Assembly (NCBI GenBank): GCA_948144175.1
Contig: CANXME010000795.1
Location: 1,148,524 to 1,212,523 of the forward strand
Source: Closterium sp. NIES-65
Taxonomy: Eukaryota; Streptophyta; Zygnematophyceae; Desmidiales; Closteriaceae
Direction: 5' to 3'
DNA: 64,000 nt
Shown here: piece by piece, positions 16,660-28,122 of the stretch
Position numbering within the stretch: position 1 is the stretch's first letter
Layout of the letters: the number at the start of each line of letters is the position of its first letter
Notes under the pieces: model-generated
What the model saw: only the letters and a program-made list of their open reading frames with translations
What the model was told of the DNA's origin: nothing
The model's database searches: none
Made by a program: the position numbers and the translations under genes

Positions 16660-18576
16660 CAACGACGAAGCAGACTGGGACGAGCAGAACGTCGACAACG
16701 CGTCAGAAGAAGCCGGACCTCTCCCGTTCTGCTCCGTCAACGTCCCCATGGACGAAGAGAAACCTCGCGAAAGCGCCAACGCCGAAGTCTTCTACCACTT
16801 CGCCGACAACAGTTACGTAACACCTGCGACAGTCAACACCAACGAAGCAGAACAGATAGGGCCGAATTTCATACCCGACCCAGAAGCGGGAGATGAAGCA
16901 GCCTATCCCGAGGACACAACTCTCCCCTGCTACTCACAGACTGGACTGCAGATTCTCGGCCTCGTCATTGCAGTCCACGGCAATGCTATTCCTAAAGAGC
17001 CTGCGACGGTTCAGCAGGCTCTGGGGGGGGAACACAAGGAGAAATGGCGTGAAGCCATGGACAGAGAATTAAAGGCGCTGGAGGAACGTAACACCTGGAA
17101 AGTCGTTCCCGTAAGCGTGGCAAGGAACAAGACCATCCTCACCGGGAAATGGGTCTTCCGCATCAAAACAAAGGCAGACGGCACAATCGAGAAATTCAAA
17201 GCACGCTGGGTCGTGCGTGGATTCGACCAGGAGCACGGACGGGACTTCACAGAGACATTTGCCCCAATCAGCCGACATACCTCACTCCGAATTCTCCTCG
17301 CGATCGCCGCTATGAAGAAGAAGAAACTGCGATAGATCGACGTCGCTAACGCCTTCCTCTACGCGCCCGTCGACGCCGAAATCTTCGTCGAACTCCCACA
17401 CGGTACCCACGGGGAACCTAACCAAGTCTGTCAATTACTGAAATCGCTCTATGGAATCAAACAAGCCCCGCGGCTGTGGCAACAGCACCTACACACTCGC
17501 CTCACTCGCATCGGATTCCGCCAACTGCCTCACGACCAAGGAATGTACCGACTCACCAAAAACGCCGACTACATCCTGCTGATCGTCTACGTCGAAGATT
17601 TACTCTACATCGGCTCTACTGACGACATAACCACCTGGTTCAAAGGGGAGCTGCAGAGGGACCTCACACTCACGGTCTCTTCTACCGTCACTCAGTACCT
17701 CGGCCTCAACATCCGCGAAGAAGAGAACGCGATCTATCTCAGCACCGAAAAATATGCCGACACTATCGCCAAACCCTTCGCGCTCACACCTACTACTATC
17801 TCCACGCCATACCGCTACATGGCAGGGAACGACAAGGGAGGTCCCGCTCTACTCAAAACCGCCGGAATACGCGACTACCAGAGAAAGATGGGTTGCCTTC
17901 TCTTCGCAGTCGTCACCTGCCGCTCAGATCTGTCCTACTCTGCAAGTCAACTCGCTACCTACCTCAAAAGGCCCGAAACAGAACACATGGCGGAACTTGA
18001 CCGCGCTCTCCACTACTTCGTGAGCACCTCAACGATCGGCCTGACATACTACAAGAGCAAAACTACACCGACGAAACTAATCGGCTACGTCGACGCCGAT
18101 CACGTCGGCGATTCACACAAAAGACGCTCTCGCACTGGCTACATCTACCGCCTCGAACCTATCGGACCTATCTCCTGGCAATCGAGCAAGCAGGAACTAA
18201 TCGCTCTCTCATCAGCTGAAGCAGAATATATCGCACTCTGCTCAGCCACCAAGGAAGGACTCTATCTTTGCGAGCTGCTGGAAGAAGCGAAGCTAGCCGA
18301 GTTACCCAACTTCACTCTGTTCTGCGACAACCAATCTGCGATTCGCATCGCCAACAAAAGCGGATTCGCGAACAGAACGAAGCATATCGCTCTGCGATAT
18401 TTTTTCGTGAAGGACGAGATCGAGAAAGGGAAACTTGAACTATCCTACTGTCCCACGTCCGAGATGGCAGCTGACTACTTGACCAAGAAGCTCGGAAAAC
18501 AGAAATTCGAGTACTGCATGCTGCTGACTGGACAAAGCCACGTCACCATCAGCGACACTCCATAAGCGAACGGGAG
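16660..18576 (+). pseudogene. copia-2a: partial pol (RT-RNase H), 5' truncated
   Basis: This segment is nearly identical to 22304-24218 of the full element but lacks LTR, gag and integrase. Reverse transcriptase is readable: WKVVPVSVARNKTILTGKWVF, a TAG at 17333-17335 before IDVANAFLYAPV, then LYGIKQAPRLW, and YVEDLLY in place of the usual YVDD. RNase H follows (VDADHVGDSHKRRS, SSAEAEYIALCSA, TKHIALRYFF) and ends at a TAA near 18563. It joins directly to the LTR at 18577. The open frame from 16481 is intact through the place where copia-2b has a 1-bp deletion. Confidence 0.88.
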
Positions 18577-19010
18577 TGTTGGGAACAAATAGTTTAAGCG
18601 CCTCTGTCGTGTCGAAACTCCAAGACACAAGCGAAGCAACGCAATCGAAGCACCAGCGAGTCAACCCTCGGAGGTTGATGTAACCGCTAGAGGTTACGCG
18701 AAAGTCAAAGGTCAGCGACCTTTGACCTGACAAATGCAGCGCGACAGCAAGGACATACAACTGACTCGACACTGAGCAGTTGCCCGAGTCGCACTGTATC
18801 GAACCGCAACAGTAAAGTAGTTACAATTATGTCTCTTCATATTCTCTGTACTCATATATATATTCCTGTATCTCTTTGCTTTAATCAACTTACTTTGCCC
18901 TCACATACTAGCGCAAGGTGGTTCAAGGACTTTATTCAAAACGCTTCCGCTACTACATCATTCACTCAGACTTTAACTCTACCAAAGATCCTAAGGCTTT
19001 CAGCACAACG
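18577..19010 (+). repeat. 5' LTR of copia-2b (also 3' LTR of copia-2a)
   Basis: The repeat is 434 bp long, starting TGTTGGGAACAAATAG and ending GGCTTTCAGCACAACG. It contains an AT-rich TATATATA stretch near 18855 that could serve as a promoter. Its partner is 24219-24652. Confidence 0.92.
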
Positions 19011-19072
19011 TGGTATGAGCAGGTTAGAGTTAAAATTTCTCTTTTCTTCAATACCTAATACACCAAGAAGAC

Positions 19073-21001
19073 ATGTCTGCTAGAAAGGAGAGGAGCTCCT
19101 CCAACGGCTCTCCCGGTACTACCCCTACTCCACCACCTGCCTCTGGCCTACAGACAGAGGAAGGAACAACAACGAGACCAGCAGCTGGGTCTACTGAAAC
19201 ACCCGCAAACCAAGGCGCGGGCTTTGATCCAAGCATGATGGAGAAATTCTTCTCCTTCATGTCCTTCTACGAGCAGCATCAGCAAGGAGTACCTACGCAA
19301 TCAAACAACAGCAACAACAACAACAACGTGACGCCCATGAGTCTCGATTGCTCATCCTACGCACGCGAGAATCAACATCAACAACCTACCTTCGCTCCGT
19401 ACGAGCCCCAGCGCGGCTCCGTCAGCTTCATGCCGCAACCACAACCTGCACCGGGACAAGAAAGAGCGCTGGACGCACTACGAGTTCGGTCGCAGTTCGC
19501 GCATGTTCTAAAATTACAAACGACAAAACCCTTCGACGGGAAGGACTTCTTTACCTGGTCGTTTGAATTCGAGCTGATGATGGAAGGAGCGCAGATTCTT
19601 GGCTTCTTCGACGGGTCCCTGCCATACCCAACAAACGGCACACAGTATGAGAAGCAGCAGTACACCTATCAATCGATGATGGCGTACACAATACTACTGA
19701 GGAACATCACCCCGACTCAACAGCAGAATATAAGGACTTATCGAGGTTACGGTAACTCCGCGGAGCTCGCGTACAACCACTTGAAGAACCTTTATCAAGC
19801 AACAGACAGCGTAAACCAAAGTCGGTTAATGGCGCAGCTAACAACAATCGGAATGAAACCAGGCGAGAAGGGAATGGCGCATATCAGTCGCTGCCGCGAG
19901 CTGCGCGACAAGCTTCTTCGATGTGGAGGATCGATTTCAGAAGACGCCTTTGTCACGGTTGTCATCGGCGGTCTTGGCCCTCACTGGCGCTCCACTCGCG
20001 CCATACTACGAGCACACGCGAGAATCTTCGAAGCAGCACTCTGCGCCGAAATCCATGCCGAGCAGCAGGACATGGACCTGCAAGAAGAACGACATAAGAA
20101 GAAAACGTCAGTACCAGAGTTCGCGTTTCACACCCAGCGACGCTACAACAACAACAATCGGCAGCAACAACAATTGAAGCCAGTACCTCCGTTTTGCCAC
20201 ATCTACAAGACTTTAGGGCATCCTTGTACGCACTGCCCGTATCGTCAGCAATCGACAACACCACAGCGACAACTTCGGCCTTCAAGCTCCCAAGTCACTT
20301 CAACGCAAGCAAATCCCACGACAAAGATTCAAGCCTCAACGACTCCAACAGAACAACCTGCACAAGGAGCAAGAAACATCGTCAACTGCATGACAAAGAT
20401 AACAGATTCCTGCATCACCGAGTCACCACCGCACTACTCACCAGAAGAACGACTCGACGAAACCACACCTCGCCGCGAGTCACTTCAGCCGAACCCGACA
20501 TACGCCGCCATCGCTCAAAGCGAGCCAACCGGAAGAGACACTTGGTTCTTGGACAGTTGCTGCGGACAACACATGTGCTCCTCAGTACGTTTCGTTCAAC
20601 GCGAGCACCAACTCCAACGAGAAGTCGTCATCACCGTCGCCAATAATCAAAACCTGCGCACAAGACGACAAGGCATAGTACAACTTCAGTCACAGGAGAC
20701 AAACGTCTTCCTACAAATGTCAAAAGTACTAATCGCGGAGGGACTCGGCTACAGCTTACTGAGCGTCAGTCAGTTGATGGCGAAAGGTATTCACCTGGAC
20801 GCCGACAGTACCACCCAGGAGTTCAAACTATACCATGGGAAGGGCGGCCTCTACATCGGAAAGGCGGTCCTGAAGAACAACGTCTTCGTCCTTGACTTCG
20901 TCCCAGACCTGGGCAACGCAGACAGCGACGCCATTGTGAACTTCGCCGACTGGACACACCCTCCAGATCTTGATCCAGACTTCAGCCCGGAAGGCTTCTA
21001 G
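19073..21001 (+). CDS. copia-2b gag and protease region
   Basis: This 642-codon open frame starts shortly after the primer-binding site. It has an N-terminal Gln/Asn/Pro-rich segment, then a gag core (KPFDGKDFFTWSFEFELMM onward; LLRCGGSISEDAFVTVVIGGLG), a Cys/His cluster (CHIYKTLGHPCTHC) in zinc-knuckle position, and a protease region at about residue 485 reading WFLDSCCGQHMC. The usual catalytic triad is D-S/T-G; here Gly is Cys, which should impair it. LGYSLLSVSQLMAKG is the normal protease-to-integrase motif. The frame ends at TAG 20999-21001. The true coding unit in copia elements is one gag-pol frame, so this stop is probably a lesion. Confidence 0.8.
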   Translation: MSARKERSSSNGSPGTTPTPPPASGLQTEEGTTTRPAAGSTETPANQGAGFDPSMMEKFFSFMSFYEQHQQGVPTQSNNSNNNNNVTPMSLDCSSYARENQHQQPTFAPYEPQRGSVSFMPQPQPAPGQERALDALRVRSQFAHVLKLQTTKPFDGKDFFTWSFEFELMMEGAQILGFFDGSLPYPTNGTQYEKQQYTYQSMMAYTILLRNITPTQQQNIRTYRGYGNSAELAYNHLKNLYQATDSVNQSRLMAQLTTIGMKPGEKGMAHISRCRELRDKLLRCGGSISEDAFVTVVIGGLGPHWRSTRAILRAHARIFEAALCAEIHAEQQDMDLQEERHKKKTSVPEFAFHTQRRYNNNNRQQQQLKPVPPFCHIYKTLGHPCTHCPYRQQSTTPQRQLRPSSSQVTSTQANPTTKIQASTTPTEQPAQGARNIVNCMTKITDSCITESPPHYSPEERLDETTPRRESLQPNPTYAAIAQSEPTGRDTWFLDSCCGQHMCSSVRFVQREHQLQREVVITVANNQNLRTRRQGIVQLQSQETNVFLQMSKVLIAEGLGYSLLSVSQLMAKGIHLDADSTTQEFKLYHGKGGLYIGKAVLKNNVFVLDFVPDLGNADSDAIVNFADWTHPPDLDPDFSPEGF

Positions 21002-21343
21002 TACTCGCATACCATCCCTGAAGCAGAACGAACACGCGCGTTAGCAACTATTCAACATTCGGCAGCAGTAGAGACAACATCGGCAGCAGCAGAGACAACA
21101 TCGGCAGCAGCAGAGACAACATCGGAAGCAGCAGAGACAACACCGGCAGCAGCAGAACCATCGTCAGCAGCAGTGATTCCAGTTCACGTTGACAAAGCAC
21201 CACCAACACCCGCACAGCAGCTGAACCCAACTCAACGAGAAGTCCACTGAAGCGCAAATCTCGTCGCCAGCTTCTACTCCAACTCCGACGCATATCGACG
21301 CTCACCCGGACACCGCGCCTCCGAAGACATCTGGCACGCACGC
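21002..21343 (+). repeat. copia-2b linker with 21-bp tandem repeat
   Basis: About five 21-bp units of the type CATCGGCAGCAGCAGAGACA lie at about 21057-21170 and encode Thr/Ser/Ala/Glu repeats in the pol frame. A TGA follows at 21248-21250, before the GAG-pre-integrase motif IWHARMGHPS. The region has no separate gene. Confidence 0.7.
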
Positions 21344-22714
21344 ATGGGACATCCAAGCAACACCGTGTTAAATAATACAATAAGAGCAGGAGTCCTAGAC
21401 AAGGACTCATTACTACTACCCGACGGTAGAGAACTTCAACGGGCACGAGGAACTTGCCTTACCTGCCCCGAAGCCGACTTACCACATCGACCGTTCACTC
21501 CTCACCACAACCCGAGCGCACCCGCGTACGTACCACTCGAGAAGGTGTACAACGATATTCTCTTCAATCAAGAACTAGGACAAGTTACTTACAGCTACAC
21601 GATCACCTTCATCGACGCCGCCACTCGATACGTCTGGCACCTAAACCTACCCAGCCGCGACATGGCACTCGCAGCGTTCGCCGCCTGGCTACCAGTAGCG
21701 GAGAGAGAGTCGAGAGCACAGCTGAAAAGCTTCCAGTCAGACGGAGGAGGAGAATACACCTCTCAGCGATTCAAGCAGTACCTGGCGGAAAGAGGAATCA
21801 AGCAGCTTCTCTCCCTTCCCTACGCCCATCAGCAGCAAGGTGTCGCAGAAAGAATGAACAGGACTCTGCAGAACAGCATGCGCAAACTGTTACGTGGCAT
21901 GCGGCTACCCAACCACCAGTGGCCTGCAGCAATGGACCATGCTGTCATGCTGCACAACTTGATGTCATCGTCCTCACTTTCGAACAACGCATCACCGCAT
22001 CTGCTGTGGACAGGGAAACAGGGCAGCACAAAAATGTTACGAGTTTTCGGGTGCATGGTACAGTACCGACCCCCAGAAGCACGAGCGAGAAGATTTTCAC
22101 AACGCGCACAGTGGGGACTACACATCGGCATCGAAAAGAATTACAACGCGTGGAAAATCTTCGACGTCCACTCCAAGGAAATAGTAGCAGCACGTGATGT
22201 GATCTTCTACGAACGACTCACGCTTCAGGCGTACCTCGCCAATTTGCACGTGAATCAAGATCCCACAGGTGGCTTTCGTGGTGACCGAGCCCTCGCCTCA
22301 GCAGTGGACGAAGCAGACTGGGACGAGCAGAACGTCGACAACGCGTCAGAAGAAGCCGGACCTCTCCCGTTCTGCTCCGTCAATGTCCCCATGGACGAAG
22401 AAAATCCTCGCGAAAGCGCCAACGCCGAAGTCTTCTACCACTTCGCCGACAACGGTTACGTAACACCTGCGACATTCAACACCAACGAAGCAGAACAGAT
22501 AGGGCCGAATTTCATACCCGACCCAGAAGCGGGAGATGAAGCAGCCTATCCCGAGGAAACAACTCTCCCCTGCTACTCACAGACTGGACTGCAGATTCTC
22601 GGCCTCGTCATTGCAGTCCACGGCAATGCTATTCCTAAAGAGCCTGCGACGGTTCAGCAGGCTCTGGGGGGGGAACACAGGAGAAATGGCGTGAAGCCAT
22701 GGACAGAGAATTAA
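21344..22714 (+). pseudogene. copia-2b integrase and start of RT
   Basis: The frame begins MGHPSNTVLNN, part of the GAG-pre-integrase zinc motif. The integrase core follows with its DDE residues in TFIDAATRY, FQSDGGGEYTS and QQQGVAERMNRT, then the copia-specific HLLWTGKQGS region. A 1-bp deletion near 22680 (CACAGGAG where copia-2a has CACAAGGAG) ends the frame at 22714 just as reverse transcriptase begins. Confidence 0.85.
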
Positions 22715-24234
22715 AGGCGCTGGAGGAACGTAACACCTGGAAAGTCGTTCCCGTAAGCGTGGCAAGGAACAAGACCATCCTCACCGGGAAATGGGTCTTC
22801 CGCATCAAAACAAAGGCAGACGGCACAATCGAGAAATTCAAAGCACGCTGGGTCGTGCGTGGATTCGACCAGGAGCACGGACGGGACTTCACCGAGACAT
22901 TTGCCCCAGTCAGCCGACAAACCTCACTCCGAATTCTCCTCGCGATCGCCGCTATGAAGAAGAAGAAACTGCGATAGATCGACGTCGCTAACGCCTTCCT
23001 CTACGCGCCCGTCGACGCCGAAATCTTCGTCGAACTTCCACACGGTACCCACGGGGAACCTAACCAAGTCTGTCAATTACTGAAATCGCTCTATGGAATC
23101 AAACAAGCCCCGCGGCTGTGGCAACAGCACCTACACACTCGCCTCACTCGCATCGGATTCCGCCAACTGCCTCACGACCAAGGAATGTACCGACTCACCA
23201 AAAACGCCGACTACATCCTGCTGATCGTCTACGTCGAAGATTTACTCTACATCGGCTCTACTGACGACATAACCACCTGGTTCAAAGGGGAGCTGCAGAG
23301 GGACCTCACACTCACGGTCTCTTCTACCGTCACTCAGTACCTCGGCCTCAACATCCGCGAAGAAGAGAACGCGATCTATCTCAGCGCCGAAAAATATGCC
23401 GACACTATCGCCAAACCCTTCGCGCTCACACCTACTACTATCTCCACGCCATACCGCTACACGGCAGGGAACGACAAGGGAGGTCCCGCTCTACTCAAAA
23501 CCGCCGGAATACGCGACTACCAGAGAAAGATGGGTTGCCTTCTCTTCGCAGCCGTCACCTGCCGCTCAGATCTGTCCTACTCTGCAAGTCAACTCGCTAC
23601 CTACCTCAAAAGGCCCGAAACAGAACGCCTGGCGGAACTTGACCGCGCTCTCCACTACTTCGTGAGCACCTCAACGATCGGCCTGACATACTACAAGAGC
23701 AAAACTACACCGACGAAACTAATCGGCTACGTCGACGCCGATCACGCCGGCGATTCACACAAAAGACGCTCCCGCACTGGCTACATCTACCGCCTCGAAC
23801 CTATCGGACCTATCTCCTGGCAATCGAGCAAGCAGGAACTAATCGCTCTCTCATCAGCTGAAGCATAATATATCGCACTCTGCTCAGCCACCAAGGAAGG
23901 ACTCTACCTTTGCGAGCTGCTGGAAGAAGCGAAGCTAGCCGGGTTACCCAACTTCACTCTGTTCTGCGACAACCAATCTGCGATTCGCATCGCCAACAAA
24001 AGCGGATTCGCGAACAGAACGAAGCATATCGCTCTGCGATATTTTTTCGTGAAGGACGAGATCGAGAAAGGGAAACTTGAACTATCCTACTGTCCCACGT
24101 CCGAGATGGCAACTGACTACTTGACCAAGAAGCTCGGAAAACAGAAATTCGAGTACTGCATGCTGCTGACTGGACAAAGCCACGTCACCATCAGCGACAC
24201 TCCAGAAGCGAACGGGAGTGTTGGGAACAAATAG
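22699..24234 (+). pseudogene. copia-2b reverse transcriptase and RNase H
   Basis: Reverse transcriptase runs from MDRELKALEE to RNase H in the same order as copia-2a. It shares the TAG before IDVANAFLYAPV (22975-22977) and the altered catalytic box YVEDLLY. It has one extra stop within SSAEA*YIALCSA (23866-23868). RNase H then continues to a TAG at 24232-24234, just inside the LTR. The shared lesions show that both copies descend from an already defective parent by DNA-level duplication. Confidence 0.85.
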
Positions 24235-24652
24235 TGTAAGCGCCTCTGTCGTGTCGAAACTCCAAGACACAAGCGAAGCAACGCAATCGAAGCACTAGCG
24301 AGTCAACCCTCGGAGGTTGATGTAACCGCTAGAGGTTACGCGAAAGTCAAAGGTCAGCGACCTTTGACCTGACAAATGCAGCGCGACAGCAAGGACATAC
24401 AACTGACTCGACACTGAGCAGTTGCCCGAGTCGCACTGTATCGAACCGCAACAGTAAAGTAGTTACAATTATGTCTCTTCATATTCTCTGTACTCATATA
24501 TATATTCCTGTATCTCTTTGCTTTAATCAACTTACTTTGCCCTCACATACTAGCGCAAAGTGGTTCAAGGACTTAATTCAAAACGCTTCCGCTACTACAT
24601 CATTCACTCAGACTTTAACTCTACCAAAGATCCTAGGGCTTTCAGCCTAACA
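24219..24652 (+). repeat. 3' LTR of copia-2b
   Basis: The repeat is 434 bp long and collinear with 18577-19010, with few substitutions (for example AGTTTAAG to AGTGTAAG and ACAACG to CTAACA at the end). It ends at 24652, where unrelated sequence begins. Confidence 0.92.
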
Positions 24653-24772
24653 TGACCAAGCTGGGTCGCAGCGTGCCACACCAACGTTTGTTTTGGGTTG
24701 CACATGTGGGGAAACCGTCAAGTTTTGTTGATAGGAGGTTGCGCGAGCTTGCAAATTTACAGACGAGAACTA
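24653..24772. other. short unassigned segment with half of the right inverted-repeat arm
   Basis: This 120-bp segment lies between copia-2b and pogo-2. Its last bases, GAACTA, join with 27853 onward to reconstitute the right arm of the 11.6-kb-spaced inverted repeat. It also contains a further GATAGGAGGTT word (about 24731). Confidence 0.6.
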
Positions 24773-27700
24773 CCGTCACCCCCCGGATATAAGCGCCACC
24801 CTAGGATAAGCGCCTGGCGCTTCTAATTGGCATATGGCGCTTATATCCCCTCCTCGATTATAAGCGCATACCCTAGAGTCGTACGGATTATAGCCGCATA
24901 CCTGTACCTTACACATTATAACTGCCACTTTTTTTAAAAAAAAAAATTCTACACGCTTCACTAACCACATTAACATTGTATATTTTCATCTAATTAATTA
25001 CAAAGTCAATTTGTCTAAAGTTTTTTCTAATTACAGTTCTAAATCTACCTACGAGTCTCACAGGCTACAACAATTTCTAGATCTACGTAATCTAGTCATC
25101 AGCTGCGGTAGGATCATCCGGGTCGGCCTCAGAGTCCGACTCTGGTTCTTCTACGTTGTTGCAGAAAAAGCCATCTGCTGCAATGTCGTCGTCGATGTCT
25201 ATTTCGTCGCCCTCAAGCTCGTCGCGCCTGTGTTGCAGGCACATCTTGTCCTGGGACCCATCCAGGGCGTTACTAATGCCACAGGTGAGGAAAGCCCGTT
25301 GAATCAAGTCCCTGGGCACGGCCTTCCAAGCCGCTGATATCCACTTGAGCGTTAGCTCGGGTGGTGGCTTCTTGATGTTGCCTGCCATAAAATTTAAACA
25401 ATCAAAAGTCAGCCACCGCTACAAACTGTTAAAGCAGCACACGCATGGCCTGCCTCTCTCACCTTTCTTTGTCAAGGTGTCGACCCCCTCGCTCTCGAAC
25501 CACTCCTGGTAGAGCTGGCGAACGGATGCCTTGAAGGAGCGATTCACCGCGACGTCCAGAGGTTGAATCTCCGAGGTGCAGCCAGCTGGGATAACGGCAG
25601 GGACGATGTTCAGCTCCCCGAACTTCTTCTTCACCTCCGCAGTCAGGTGCCCGCGGTACGAATCCAAGACGAGCATCGCTTTGCGGGGCCTCACTCCGAA
25701 CTTGGGGTGGACGAACGGCTTCACTGCCCCGTCGAGCCACTCGATGACTCCGTCCGCGTCCATCCAACCGTTGGGATGGACGGACACCGTAACATCTGCA
25801 CAGCCATAAACGCACGTACAACATCAGTAGACATAGAAAAAAAAAAAAACATGCAGAAGTGGGTGTTAATGCTCACCTGAAGGGAAATCCCCTTTAGGCA
25901 GGGTCTTCCGTTTGAAGAAGACCCACGGCTTCAGCTTCTCACCGCTGGCAGTGCAGGCGAGCATCACCGTAACTCGCTCCTTCTGATAGCCGCCGCTGCG
26001 GATAGGCACAGAGCGCAGACCCACCTCCTCGACTGTGCGTTCGGCAGGCATCTCGAGCCACAGTGGTGTCTGGTCCGCGTTTATTATCCACTGCGGGTCA
26101 ATCTTGTATTGGCGGCGGGTGTGACGCACGAACTTCCAGAAATTCCTGACGTCAGTCTCGCAGTCTGGGAGTACGGGTGGGAGGGAAAGAGAGAAGAGAG
26201 TATTAATGACGCGTTAAAATTCAACCGTGAAACATAAAGAGACAAACAACACAAAGCAGTACACATTAAACTGCAACCATTTCCCACAAAACTCACTGGC
26301 AGCAAGCTTCTGGCCGACCCTGGTCTTCGCTCGGGTTGTCAGATTCCAACGGCGGCGAAACCGCTCAGTCCACCGCTGCGAGCCGGACCACTTTACCTGT
26401 GGGTGCAATTCTTTCATCACCTCATGCGACCACTTCTGTAGGCGAGCAATCGAGACCGCGAGACATTTTTTACGGTGGGCAAGAAACCTCCTGTAGACTT
26501 CAGCTTCCATGTCGCGATACCACGAGCTCCTTCCGCGCCCATGAAGACGCTTGCGAGCAGCATGCGCGCCCTCCAGGTCAGCCTTCCGGGTCTTCCATTC
26601 TGCGAGTGACCTTCGGGAGATGCCGGTTTGGCGAGACATCTGCCGCACGCTCATGTGCCCGGACTCAAGCTTGAGAATCCACTGCAGTTTCTCCTGCGAT
26701 GTGTAAGAGTGCCGCTTGTGACTTGAAGGCTTGTGCCTGGGGGAGGGAGGACGGGCATCGCGATTCTCGCGAGAAGGGTGGGGCCGTTTCTTATTGGGGG
26801 GGGGGAAGGTGGGAATAGGCAGGTGCTCTGGAAGACCGTCGGCAGCCCAAAACTCCACGTCATCCTCCGCACCAGTCGCGGATTCGTCCAACGGGCAATC
26901 AGCCGGGGCTCCCCAGCGTGGCGACGGTGCGGAGGAAGACGATGCGCCACCGGCGCGGTCGGGCTCGGACAGGTACGCGTCAAACGCCGAGTAGCCAGGA
27001 GGGAGGAGAAGCTGCAGGACCCCCTGACGTGGAGCACAAAACACAGGCGGGTCAGGAGGGGACGGAGGAGCTGGAGGAACCGGAGGCGCCGGGGGAGCGG
27101 GAGGTGCAGGAGGAGTTGGGGGAGTGGGAGGAACGGGAGGAGCTACTGGTTGACACGGAGGGACGGGCGCAGGGCGCGACTGCCATTGAGAGTAGTCACA
27201 GGTGTCTCGGCGGGTGTTTTCTCTGGCAGCAGGATGGCGGCGGAACAAGAAATGCGTGCCTGGAAGGCCCGCCATGGCCACGGCAGGCCAAACGAACAAA
27301 GAAACTGAAGGCAAAAGTCGAGAATGAGGGCTGTATGAAGCCCTCGCCCGAGACCCCTTCATTTTCGCGGCCCGGCCTCCTCTGCGGGAAAAGGGTGGCC
27401 CCAGTCAAGATTCCCCGCAGAGGAGCTGAGCTGGGCAGCTCCTTGCCTCGGTGGCGGGGAATTTTGCTGTTGATGGGCACACCGTGGCTGAACCACGACG
27501 TGCCCACGATCGCATGCAACCCTGATTGGGCCGCTGTGATGCGAGGTACGTGTGCACTGGCATGGGCCAGGTTCACGTTCGATGAACCTGGCCTGGCCAA
27601 CAAGGCGTGGAAGGCGTGAAGCCACGCCTTGTTGGCTGTTTCACACGCAATGCATGCACAGTTTCGAACGTTCTCGACCCAGGTGAATCCGCGTTTGAGA

Positions 27701-27850
27701 ATGCTTCGATTTGGTATATTAAAAAACAAATTTCAAATTTGACAAATTATAAACGCCGGCGCTTATAAATTTACTATATTATAAGCCCACCCCCTCAAAA
27801 AAACATGTTATATTATAGCCCCCCATGGGGGTATATCCGGGGGGTGACGG
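24773..27850 (-). mobile_element. complete pogo/Tigger-like DNA transposon 2
   Basis: Terminal inverted repeats of 19 bp (CCGTCACCCCCCGGATATA at 24773-24791 and its exact reverse complement at 27832-27850) are flanked by TA on both sides, as expected for pogo/Tc1-type target duplication. Inside the ends are several ATAAGCGC words in both orientations (about 24788-24870 and 27750-27775). The element is 3078 bp and carries one four-exon transposase gene on the minus strand with no visible lesion. It inserted into the right arm of the inverted repeat whose other arm is at 16264. Confidence 0.92.
25094..27362 (-). CDS. pogo-like transposase, apparently intact
   Basis: Four exons, about 27362-26299, 26165-25875, 25797-25465 and 25385-25094, keep the frame. 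An N-terminal Pro-rich region (PPTPPTPPAPPAPP) precedes a CENP-B/pogo-type helix-turn-helix (YTSQEKLQWILKLESG, VRQMSRQTGISRRSLAEWK) and a second DNA-binding segment (SWYRDMEAEVYRRF, QRWTERFRRRWNL). The catalytic domain has IINADQTPLWLEMP (Asp 1), MLVLDSYRGHLT (Asp 2) and QPLDVAVNRSFK (Asp 3), the DDD set usual for pogo-type enzymes. The C-terminus is acidic (DELEGDEIDIDDD). The protein would cut and paste its own element in the nucleus. The start Met is uncertain; MAGLPGTHF at about 27275 is an alternative. Confidence 0.85.
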
Positions 27851-27852
27851 TA

Positions 27853-27903
27853 CATTCTTGATAGGAGGTTTCTCGATAGGAGGTCGTAGGAATACGCCCT
27901 GAT
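27853..27903 (-). repeat. right arm of the 11.6-kb-spaced inverted repeat
   Basis: This is the reverse complement of 16264-16314, with one or two differences. On the minus strand it is preceded by TGTTGGGAATCAGGGCG, a start word also typical of copia LTRs, so it could alternatively be the beginning of a separate LTR fragment. Confidence 0.75.
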
Positions 27904-28122
27904 TCCCAACATCAGCTCACTCACTACAGAAAGGCCATCTTACTGTACAAGAGATATCTGGTAACAGCCGGACCGCAACTCCACCAGCAGATCATTGCGA
28001 GGAAGTTCGATTGCCACACTAAGCATCACAACCATGTGAGATGCAAAAAGTAAGCTAAGCGAACCACAACCACACCACCGCTGTCTTGTTATGTGCTGCC
28101 TCATGCTTCCAAATGCTGTAGC

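Larger units (their letters stand above)
18577..24652 (+). mobile_element. copia-2b: complete Ty1/copia element with two LTRs
   Basis: Two 434-bp LTRs (18577-19010 and 24219-24652) begin TGTTGGGAACAAATAG and end CAACG/CAACA. A primer-binding-like site, TGGTATGAGCAGG, follows the first LTR, similar to the initiator-Met complement TGGTATCAGAGC used by many plant copia elements. A purine-rich tract (AAGCGAACGGGAG) precedes the second LTR. The LTRs differ at only a handful of sites, so the element is young. The first LTR is shared with the truncated copia-2a on its left, and flanking 5-bp duplications do not match, as expected for an LTR-LTR recombination product rather than a simple insertion. 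Confidence 0.92.
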
